Positions 57,882 through 64,000 of a DNA stretch of 64,000 nucleotides are shown one piece after another (position 1 is the first letter of the stretch; every line of letters begins with the position of its first letter). Both the position numbers and the translations under genes were made by a program. The notes under the pieces were generated by a model. It did not search any database, had not been told where the DNA came from, and worked only from the letters and a program-made list of their open reading frames with translations. Source of the stretch: DASXKD01 sp963703605 (GTDB lineage Bacteria > Actinomycetota > Actinomycetes > Streptosporangiales > Streptosporangiaceae). The stretch lies in NCBI GenBank assembly GCA_963703605.1, contig CAVPFC010000071.1, positions 1-64,000 of the forward strand. Direction: 5' to 3'.

Positions 57882-59034
57882 CGCAGGCAGTGCCAGCCGC
57901 GACCCCGCCTCCCCGCCCAGGCTGCCCCGTGCGCACGCAGCGACGCCTGCCGGCAAGCCGCGGGCCCGGGCCCTGGGCATCCCGTTCGGCGGGACCCCCG
58001 GGCCCTGGAACGCGATCACCGACGTTCCCGGCGTCGAGGTGGGTTACGTCACGCTCATCGAGGGCGACTCGGTGCGGACCGGCGTGACCGCAATCCACCC
58101 GCGCGGGCCCGCAGGTGCCACCGACCCGGTCGCGGCCGGTTACTTCTCCCAGAACGGCAACGGCGAGATGACCGGCGTCTCCTGGATCGCCGAGTCGGGC
58201 ACGTTCTGCCTGCCCATCGCCGTCACCAACACGCACGCGGTGGGGATCGCGCACGCCGGGATCGTCGCCTGGGCGGCCGGGCAGCACCCCGGCCGCGACG
58301 ACATGTGGTGCCTGCCGGTGGCGGCGGAGACCTGGGACGGCTACCTCAACGACGCGAACGGGCACCACGTCACCGAGGCGGCGGTCATCGCCGCGCTGGA
58401 GGCGGCGCAGAGCGGGCCCGTCGAGGAAGGCTCGGTGGGCGGCGGCACCGGCATGAACTGTTACGAGTTCAAGGGCGGGAACGGGACCGCGTCCCGGACG
58501 GTCCGCCACGGCGGCACCAGCTACACGGTCGGGGTGTTCTTGCAGGCCAACTTCGGCGCCCGGCAGGAGCTCACGCTGGCCGGGCTGCCGCTGGGTGAAC
58601 TGTTCCGCGAGGACAACCCGATGTCCGGCGACGCCACCGTGCCGCCCGGGGCTGGCTCGGTGATCGCCGTCGTGGCCACCGACGCGCCGCTGCTCCCCGG
58701 CCAGTGCACGGCGATGGCCCGCCGGGTCACCCTGGGGCTGGCCCGCACCGGCACCACCGGCTCCCACTACTCCGGCGATCTGTTCCTCGCCTTCTCGACC
58801 GGCAACCCCGGCGGGTTCAGCCCCTACCAGATGAGCCAGGACGGCCGCGCCTACGACCAGCTCACGTTCATCCCGTGGGGTGCCATGAACCCGTTCTTCG
58901 CCGCGGTGGTCCAGGGCGTGGAGGAGGCGGTGGCCAACGCGCTGGTGGCGAACGAGGAGATGACCGGCCGCGACGGCCACCGCAGCCCGGCGCTGCCCCG
59001 GGACCGGGTGGCCGCCCTGTTCCGCGCGCGCTGA
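57874..59034 (+). CDS. P1-family (DmpA/BapA-type) aminopeptidase
   Basis: 386 residues, GTG start overlapping the aldolase end by 8 bp. ALGIPFGGTPGPWNAITDVPGVEVGYVTLIEGD is the family start. SVGGGTGMNCYEFKGGNGTASR is the autoprocessing region of DmpA-type Ntn-hydrolases, the Ser of TASR being the expected nucleophile. Later SGDATVPPGAGSVIAVVATDAPLLPGQC and SGDLFLAFSTGN are also conserved. These enzymes release D/L-amino acids or beta-peptides from amides. Coupling to a class II aldolase suggests joint breakdown of an aminoacylated sugar or amide-linked compound; unproven. Confidence 0.9.
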   Translation: MTDAGSASRDPASPPRLPRAHAATPAGKPRARALGIPFGGTPGPWNAITDVPGVEVGYVTLIEGDSVRTGVTAIHPRGPAGATDPVAAGYFSQNGNGEMTGVSWIAESGTFCLPIAVTNTHAVGIAHAGIVAWAAGQHPGRDDMWCLPVAAETWDGYLNDANGHHVTEAAVIAALEAAQSGPVEEGSVGGGTGMNCYEFKGGNGTASRTVRHGGTSYTVGVFLQANFGARQELTLAGLPLGELFREDNPMSGDATVPPGAGSVIAVVATDAPLLPGQCTAMARRVTLGLARTGTTGSHYSGDLFLAFSTGNPGGFSPYQMSQDGRAYDQLTFIPWGAMNPFFAAVVQGVEEAVANALVANEEMTGRDGHRSPALPRDRVAALFRAR

Positions 59035-59113
59035 TCCTTCCCCCGCCCGCGGGCACTACGGCCCGGGCGTCCCCCGCGGCCGGCCCCAGCGCTGAGCAAC
59101 CAGGCGGCGGGCG

Positions 59114-59686
59114 TCAGCGGCCGCTGCGCGCCCGCAGCAGCGGCATGGCCAGCGGCGCGCACGCCGCGATGGCGGCGATCAGCGCGACGAAGGCACCAAA
59201 GGACCAGCCGACGCCCAGCGCCAGGTAGCCGGGCGACACGAAGAAGGCCAGCACGACGAGCAGCAGGTTGAACCCGCTCGCCGTCAGCAGGAGCGGTTCG
59301 CGTGCCGCGGGCAGTTTGACCGGCAACTCGGTGAAGCCAGCACCAAAGACCAGGAAAGCGACGATCCCCAGGCACAGCAGGAACACCAGCCAGAGGTAGC
59401 CGTGGGCGGTGATGCCACTCCACGAAATGGTTCCCGCGGGGCCGCTAACGCTGAACCAGGGCAGGAACAGTGAGATCAACAGGATCACCGATGCCACGCC
59501 GGTGATCTTGTCCGCCTGGGTCAGCCGTGCCGAGTTGAAGCTGTAGCCCTGCGCCGCCGTGCCCGTTCCGGTGCCGCCAGCGCGAGCCGGGCTGGCAGCC
59601 GCGGCCGCGGCACCGGGCGGCGTCCCGCACCGCGCGCATGAGGGCGCTCCCTCGGCAACCGCGTTGCCGCATTGCGCACAGAACAT
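59114..59686 (-). CDS. Zinc-ribbon membrane protein
   Basis: 190 residues from MFCAQCGNAVAEGAPSCARCG, a four-Cys zinc ribbon, then an Ala/Gly-rich linker and four hydrophobic segments (about 60-80, 93-113, 130-150, 155-180). Common in actinomycetes with unknown role. An upstream in-frame ATG at 59725 would place residues before the ribbon, which is unlikely. Confidence 0.75.
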   Translation of the reverse strand: MFCAQCGNAVAEGAPSCARCGTPPGAAAAAASPARAGGTGTGTAAQGYSFNSARLTQADKITGVASVILLISLFLPWFSVSGPAGTISWSGITAHGYLWLVFLLCLGIVAFLVFGAGFTELPVKLPAAREPLLLTASGFNLLLVVLAFFVSPGYLALGVGWSFGAFVALIAAIAACAPLAMPLLRARSGR

Positions 59687-59991
59687 CTGCCTGCCTCCCA
59701 GATGGCCGCGGGACCGCCGCATCACCGAGGGTTTTAACGTGCTGCTTCCGTACCGGGTTCACCCTAAACAGAACGTGGGCGGCCTATGACCAGAACGCGC
59801 CAGCGACACGCAGGCCGCCCCCGCGCAGCGTAACGCCCGGTGCCCGGCTGGTCAGCGCGCTGGCCGGGATGGTTTGGCAGCGCCCGGAGCCCGCTGGCAC
59901 ACTGCGAGTGCGGGGGGTGGGCGCGAAGCGCGGGGGCGGGGGAAAGCAGAGCCGGGGAACGAGGATCACGCAGCGAGACAAGGAGCAACCG
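59687..59991. other. Divergent intergenic region containing repeat B
   Basis: 305 bp between the zinc-ribbon gene and the CMD-family gene. The only recognisable content is the family B repeat at 59914-59954 and an AAGGAG ribosome site at 59979 for GTG 59992. Confidence 0.5.
59914..59954 (+). repeat. G-rich repeat, family B, intergenic copy
   Basis: GGGTGGGCGCGAAGCGCGGG followed by GGCGGGGGAAAGCAGAGCC. It contains a small GCGC-GAA-GCGC hairpin. More than 30 bases agree with the reverse complement of 54678-54718. Here it lies before, not inside, the coding region. Confidence 0.75.
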
Positions 59992-60633
59992 GTGGCGGAC
60001 AACCAGCGCATCAGCTATGTGCCCCTGACCGATATGGACGACGAGATGCGGGCGGAGATGGAGCGGTGCGCTCGCGAAGGCACGCCGCGGCCGGAGAGTT
60101 CCGCGATCCGCGCCCACGTCCCCGCCTGCTTCTGGTTCTTCGCCGAGTCCTGGGACGCCGTCTTCCGCAACGGCGTCTGCGACCACCAGATCAAGGAGCT
60201 GTGCCGGGTCTACATCTCCCGCTCGGTGCAGTGCGAGTACTGCGGCAACCAGCGTTCGGTGGCGGCCGCGGCCGGCGGGCTGACCGAGGGCAAGTACGAC
60301 GAGCTGCTGAACTTCGAGACCTCGCCGCGGTACGGCGAGCGGGAGAAGGCCGCGCTCGCCTACGCCGAAGCGATCGCCTGGCACCTGCCCACCGACGACG
60401 CCTTCTGGGCGCGCCTGCGCGATCACTTCAGCGAGCCGGAACTGGTGGAGCTCGGCTGCTTCATCGGGCTGACCTTCGGCCAGCAGAGCTGGCTGCGCAT
60501 GCTCAACATCGGCCATCACGAGGTGCTGCCGGGCACCGCCGCCTCCATGGCACCCGGTTTCGAGACGCGGGAGGCGATGGCCGCGACCAAGGCCTCGGAC
60601 GAGTACTGGGCCAAGACGGAGCCGGCGCGCTGA
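59992..60633 (+). CDS. Carboxymuconolactone decarboxylase/AhpD-like family protein
   Basis: 213 residues with GTG start. An all-helical AhpD-like protein: FFAESWDAVFRNGVCDHQIKELCRVYISRSVQCEYCGNQRSVAAAAGGLTEG holds the C-x-x-C pair (CEYC) used in disulfide chemistry. REKAALAYAEAIAWHLPTDDAFWARLRDHFSEPELVELGCFIGLTFGQQSWLRML forms the second half. Slightly longer than AhpD. Probably a thiol-dependent peroxide or reductase-type enzyme. Confidence 0.88.
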   Translation: MADNQRISYVPLTDMDDEMRAEMERCAREGTPRPESSAIRAHVPACFWFFAESWDAVFRNGVCDHQIKELCRVYISRSVQCEYCGNQRSVAAAAGGLTEGKYDELLNFETSPRYGEREKAALAYAEAIAWHLPTDDAFWARLRDHFSEPELVELGCFIGLTFGQQSWLRMLNIGHHEVLPGTAASMAPGFETREAMAATKASDEYWAKTEPAR

Positions 60634-60734
60634 GGCGGCGCGGGTCCGCCTGGCCGGGGGTTGATCAGCCCCGGCGCCGGGCCGGCCCGCGGGGGGCGTG
60701 CGCCGGGCGTCAGCCGTTGGGCTATATCTGAAGG

Positions 60735-61559
60735 ATGGACGAGGACCTGCCGATCTGTGCGACCTGCGGGGTGCAGTACGGCGCGGCGCGCGAAGACTGC
60801 CCCATCTGCCTGGACGAACGGCAGTACGTGGGCTGGGACGGGCAGCGGTGGACCAGCCTGGCCAAGCTCGCCGCGGCCGGGCACCGGGGGCGGATCGAGG
60901 CGGAGGGGCCGGGCGTCGTCGGCGTGGGTGCCGACCCGCCGACCGCCATCGGGCAGCGCGCGCTGCTGGTGCTCACCCCGGCGGGCAACGTGCTCTGGGA
61001 CATGATCACCTACCTCGATGACGACCTGGCGGGCCGGATCCGCGACCTGGGCGGGATCCGGGCGATCGCGATCAGCCACCCGCACTTTTACGGATCGATG
61101 ACCGCCTGGGCGCGCGAGTTCGGCGCGCCGGTCTACATCCACGCGAACGACCGGGAGTGGGTGGCCAGGCCGGACCCGCTGGTGCGGTTCTGGGACGGCG
61201 AGACCCATCAGCTCTGGGACGGCCTCACGCTGATCAACGTGGGCGTCCACTTCGCCGGTGGGCAGGTGCTGCACTGGGCGGACGCGGACGAGGGGGCGGG
61301 CGCGGTGCTGTCCGGGGACATCATGACGGTCGTCCCGGACCGGCGCTATGTCTCGTTCATGTACAGCTACCCGAATCTCATCCCGGAACGGCCCGAGGTC
61401 ATCCGCTGCGGCCTGGCCCGGCTGGCGCCGTACCGGTTCGAGCGCGTCTACGGCGCGTGGTGGCGGCGTGTGGTGTACGCCGACGGCGCCGCCGCGGTTG
61501 CCCGCTCCGCGGAGCGCTACCTCCGCTTCGCGCTGGGCGAGGGAAATCCCCCGGCCTGA
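60735..61559 (+). CDS. Zinc-ribbon metallo-beta-lactamase-fold protein
   Basis: 274 residues. MDEDLPICATCGVQYGAAREDCPICLDERQYV is an N-terminal four-Cys zinc ribbon. The MBL fold follows: ALLVLTPAGNVLWDMITYLDDDLAGRIRDLGGIRAIAISHPHFYGSMTAWAREFG, VYIHANDREWV, GGQVLHWA, AVLSGDIMTVV. The usual H-x-H-x-D-H motif reads SHPHFYG, so one metal site is degenerate; this is common in this actinomycete subfamily. Hydrolase activity uncertain. Confidence 0.85.
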   Translation: MDEDLPICATCGVQYGAAREDCPICLDERQYVGWDGQRWTSLAKLAAAGHRGRIEAEGPGVVGVGADPPTAIGQRALLVLTPAGNVLWDMITYLDDDLAGRIRDLGGIRAIAISHPHFYGSMTAWAREFGAPVYIHANDREWVARPDPLVRFWDGETHQLWDGLTLINVGVHFAGGQVLHWADADEGAGAVLSGDIMTVVPDRRYVSFMYSYPNLIPERPEVIRCGLARLAPYRFERVYGAWWRRVVYADGAAAVARSAERYLRFALGEGNPPA

Positions 61560-61667
61560 GGGCCGCCCCCCGGCCAGCAGTTACGGTAGGCTCCGGCCGA
61601 CGATCAAGGACGCTCCGGCGTCCCGGGCACATCCCGCGCCCCACAGCGCGGTGGGGGAAGTGATCAC

Positions 61668-62537
61668 ATGCGGCGCATCATGCTCGCGGTGGCCGCCACG
61701 GCCATCGGCGCCAGCCTGGCGGCCTGCGGGTCCGCCACGTCCAGCAGCCCCCCGGCGCCCAGCTCCGGCGCGGCAAGCGCGGCCAGCTGCTCCAACGCTT
61801 CGATCCAGAAGAACCTGTACACCAAGGGCGTGCTCACGGTGGCCACTGACAACCCCGTGTACACGCCCTGGTTCGTGAGCAACAAGCCGACGAACGGCAA
61901 GGGCTACGAGAGCGCGGTCGCCTACGCGATCGCGGCCCAGCTCGGCTTCAAGCCGTCTCAGGTGGTGTGGGTCACCGAGCCGTTCAGCAGCTCCTACGCC
62001 CCGGGGCCGAAGAAGTTCGACTTCGACATCAACGAGATCTCCTACACGCCGCAGCGCGCGCAGGCCGTGACGTTCTCGAACAGCTACTACGACGTGCAGC
62101 AGGCGATCGTGGCGCTCAAGGGCTCGAAGATCGCCACCCAGCACACGGCGGCGCAGCTGAAGACCTACCTGTACGGCGACCAGGTGGGGACCACCGGCCT
62201 TACCTACATCACCAACAACATCCAGCCAACGCAGCAGCCCCGGGTGTTCGACACCCTCGCCGAAGCCGCCGCGGCACTGGAGGCGCACCGGATCGACGCG
62301 CTGGTCACCGACACGCCCACCGCGCAGTACATGGCCTCGGCGCAGCTCAAGCACGCCGTCCTGGTGGCGCAGTTCCCGGCCGTCGGCGAGCACTACGGGC
62401 TGTTGTTCCACCTGGGCAACCCGCTGGTGAACTGCGTCAACCACGCGATCGCCAAGCTCAAGAGCAACGGCACCCTGCAGGCGCTGCAGAAGAAATACCT
62501 GCAGATCTATCTCGCCTTCCCGACCGTCCAGCCCTGA
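61668..62537 (+). CDS. Amino-acid ABC transporter substrate-binding lipoprotein
   Basis: 289 residues. Lipobox SLAAC at about 16-20. SBP_bac_3 fold: YTKGVLTVATDNPVYTPWFV, GKGYESAVAYAIAAQLGFKPSQVVWV, FDFDINEISYTPQRAQAVTFSNSYYDVQQAIVAL, GTTGLTYI and DTLAEAAAALEAHRIDALVTDTPTAQYM, then QALQKKYLQIYL. The usual R-x-D contact is replaced by DFDIN-EISYT, so the ligand may differ from common polar amino acids. First of a three-gene transporter. Confidence 0.92.
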   Translation: MRRIMLAVAATAIGASLAACGSATSSSPPAPSSGAASAASCSNASIQKNLYTKGVLTVATDNPVYTPWFVSNKPTNGKGYESAVAYAIAAQLGFKPSQVVWVTEPFSSSYAPGPKKFDFDINEISYTPQRAQAVTFSNSYYDVQQAIVALKGSKIATQHTAAQLKTYLYGDQVGTTGLTYITNNIQPTQQPRVFDTLAEAAAALEAHRIDALVTDTPTAQYMASAQLKHAVLVAQFPAVGEHYGLLFHLGNPLVNCVNHAIAKLKSNGTLQALQKKYLQIYLAFPTVQP

Positions 62538-62563
62538 CCGGCCGCAGTTAGCCGCCACAGCCT

Positions 62564-63553
62564 ATGGACGAGCACCAGGCCGGGCCTCCGTCGGCCGATC
62601 CGTCCGGTACCGGGTTTACCGGTACCGGACTGCCCGGCACCGGGCCGCCCAGCGCCTCGGCCGGGGCGGCTGGCAGCGCCTGGCAACCGCCCGCCTCGTT
62701 CGCCCGGCGGGGGCGCGGGTCCCACCTGCTCGGCGGCGTCAGCGGGACGGTCATCTCGACCTCCAGCACGATTGTCGTGCTCGGAGTGCTGGTCGCGATC
62801 TTCCTGCTGGCGCCCGGTGCGCGGGCGGTGGAACATGCGTTCTTCAACCCGCAGGACATGTGGGCCTCGTTCATCGGCGACCCGCAAAAGGGCTACTACT
62901 CGGTGGGCGCGGCCGTCTGGCTAAACATCAGGATGTTCCTCGTCGCCGAGGTGTTCATCCTGATCCTGGCGCTGCTCATCGCCCTGGTGCGGCAGTCCGT
63001 GCATCCCGCGCTGTTCCCCATCCGAATCCTGGCCACCGGTTACGTGGATCTGTTCCGCGGCGTGCCGCTGATCCTGGTGATCTTCGCCATCGGGCTGGGC
63101 GTCCCGGCCCTGAGCCTTCCGGTGGTCTCGGACCAGTCCAATGCCGTCTACGGAGTGACCGCCCTGGTCCTGTCCTACTCCGCCTACGTCTCGGAGGTCT
63201 ACCGGGCCGGGCTGAACTCGGTGCATCAGAGCCAGGTCGCGGCCGCCCTGTCGCTGGGCTTGCCGCACCGCACCGCATTGCGGCATGTGATCCTGCCACA
63301 GGCCGTAAGGAACATCATCCCGCCGCTGCTCAACGACTTCATCAGCCTGCAGAAGGACACGGCGCTGGTCGGGGTGCTCGGCACGATCGAGGCCAACAAG
63401 GCGGCGGAAATCTACAGCGAGCAGGTGTTCAACTTCTCCAGCTTCACGGTCGCCGCCATCTTGTTCCTGATCCTCACCATCCCCCTGGCGCGCTTCACCG
63501 ACCGGCTGATCGAGCGGGACCGCAGGCGGCGCCTGGCCGGTGCCCCGGCATGA
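62564..63553 (+). CDS. Amino-acid ABC transporter permease
   Basis: 329 residues. A Pro/Gly-rich start of 45 residues, then five or six membrane helices. The EAA loop AALSLGLPHRTALRHVILPQAVRNIIPPLLNDFISLQKDTALVGVLG is typical of HisM/GlnP permeases, and GYVDLFRGVPLILVIFAIGLG is the characteristic HisMQ start. Its stop overlaps the ATPase start (ATGA). Confidence 0.93.
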   Translation: MDEHQAGPPSADPSGTGFTGTGLPGTGPPSASAGAAGSAWQPPASFARRGRGSHLLGGVSGTVISTSSTIVVLGVLVAIFLLAPGARAVEHAFFNPQDMWASFIGDPQKGYYSVGAAVWLNIRMFLVAEVFILILALLIALVRQSVHPALFPIRILATGYVDLFRGVPLILVIFAIGLGVPALSLPVVSDQSNAVYGVTALVLSYSAYVSEVYRAGLNSVHQSQVAAALSLGLPHRTALRHVILPQAVRNIIPPLLNDFISLQKDTALVGVLGTIEANKAAEIYSEQVFNFSSFTVAAILFLILTIPLARFTDRLIERDRRRRLAGAPA

Positions 63554-64000
63554 GCGCGAACATGCCCGCTGAGGCGCCGCCCATTGGCGGTGAGGCGATC
63601 AAGATCGAGGACCTGCACAAGTCGTTCGGCGCCAACGAGGTGCTGAAAGGCATCAACCTCTCGGTGGCCACGCACGAGGTGATCTGCCTGATCGGGGCGT
63701 CCGGGTCGGGCAAGTCGACGCTGCTGCGCTGTGCCAACCTGCTCGAGCCCATCGACTCGGGCCGGATCAGCCTGTGGGGCCAGCAGATCACCGGGCCGGG
63801 CATCGACCAGAACCTGGTGCGCCGGTACGTGGGCATCGTGTTTCAGTCGTTCAACCTGTTCCCGCACATGACCGTGCTGCGCAACGTGACGCTGGCCCCG
63901 TCGAAGGTGTTGCGCCTGCCGCGGGCCGAGGCGGAGGACGAGGCCAGGGCGCTGCTGAGCCGGTTCGGGCTGGCCGACAAAGAGGCCGAGTACCCCGACC
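63550..64000 (+). CDS. Amino-acid ABC transporter ATP-binding protein (partial)
   Basis: The first 150 residues of a GlnQ/HisP-type ATPase: IKIEDLHKSFGANEVLKGINLSVATHEVICLIGASGSGKSTLLRCANLLEPIDSG with Walker A GASGSGKST, and the Q-loop VGIVFQSFNLFPHMTVLRNVTLAP. The signature and Walker B lie past the window edge. It completes the polar amino-acid uptake system. Confidence 0.93.
   Translation, partial: MSANMPAEAPPIGGEAIKIEDLHKSFGANEVLKGINLSVATHEVICLIGASGSGKSTLLRCANLLEPIDSGRISLWGQQITGPGIDQNLVRRYVGIVFQSFNLFPHMTVLRNVTLAPSKVLRLPRAEAEDEARALLSRFGLADKEAEYPD

Noticed and set aside
57715..58980. 421-codon minus-strand frame
   Set aside because: Antisense of the P1 peptidase, which has clear family motifs.
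61560..61667. Riboswitch upstream of the amino-acid transporter
   Set aside because: I looked for conserved riboswitch cores and saw only a GC-rich leader with a small GCGC hairpin. No class fits by eye.

Overview
The window is high-GC DNA that reads as an actinomycete (Actinomycetota). It has mycothiol-dependent enzymes (TIGR03086/TIGR03083 type), an F420-type DUF385 reductase, a DUF1707-FHA protein, many GTG starts, ATGA/GTGA overlaps and leaderless-looking promoters. The species cannot be named from sequence alone. The first 1.3 kb is different: lower GC, with AAA/GAA/ATT-rich codons and a DUF1656-HlyD gene order typical of Gram-negative efflux operons. It is joined abruptly to actinomycete DNA.

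Layout. 1-6.6 kb is a nest of mobile DNA: the decayed DUF1656/HlyD pair, a serine-recombinase element (recombinase, DUF6788, DUF5372) lying against a broken group II intron reverse transcriptase, and a frameshifted IS110 transposase. 6.6-12.8 kb has a polytopic membrane protein followed by broken genes (LysR and TetR tails, a frameshifted PPOX protein, a truncated ABM protein) and two intact ones (DUF385 reductase, SRPBCC protein). 13-15 kb carries a caspase-like/STAND ATPase/WD40 protein, possibly an immune or cell-death effector. 15.2-25 kb has a 38-residue lysine-rich protein, a decayed DDE transposase, a decayed paralogue pair, an SDR/DUF2867 protein, a hemerythrin protein, an alpha/beta hydrolase, a HAD phosphatase and more fragments.

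25.0-36.2 kb is bracketed by two perfect 43-bp direct repeats of the 3' half of a tRNA-Lys gene, so it looks like an 11.1-kb integrated island. It holds an azoreductase, an LLM-hemerythrin fusion with a divergent MarR, a CrtC-like lipocalin protein, a secreted DUF7450 protein, an RHH/MazF toxin-antitoxin pair, and an operon of a LolA-like secreted protein with an ABC exporter.

36-51 kb is more ordinary chromosome: a mycothiol-dependent isomerase-like protein, an EamA exporter with divergent Lrp, a MarR/MFS pair sharing a 41-bp near-perfect palindrome, a sulfonate-sulfur cluster (SsuD, SfnB, flavin reductases, divergent LysR), FHA protein, lipoprotein, DinB and a histone-H1-like protein. 52-59 kb has a four-gene operon (NCS1 permease, isochorismatase/nicotinamidase-type hydrolase, ADP-ribosylglycohydrolase, PfkB kinase) divergent from a class II aldolase and a P1/DmpA peptidase. 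I read this as import and breakdown of an N-riboside. 59-64 kb has a CMD-family protein, a zinc-ribbon MBL protein and a polar amino-acid ABC transporter cut by the window end.

Two things run through the window. Many genes carry single-base frameshifts, several in G/C runs, so either the sequence has indel errors or there are many young pseudogenes. Two families of short G-rich repeats between 47 and 60 kb lie inside or just before genes and are partly translated.
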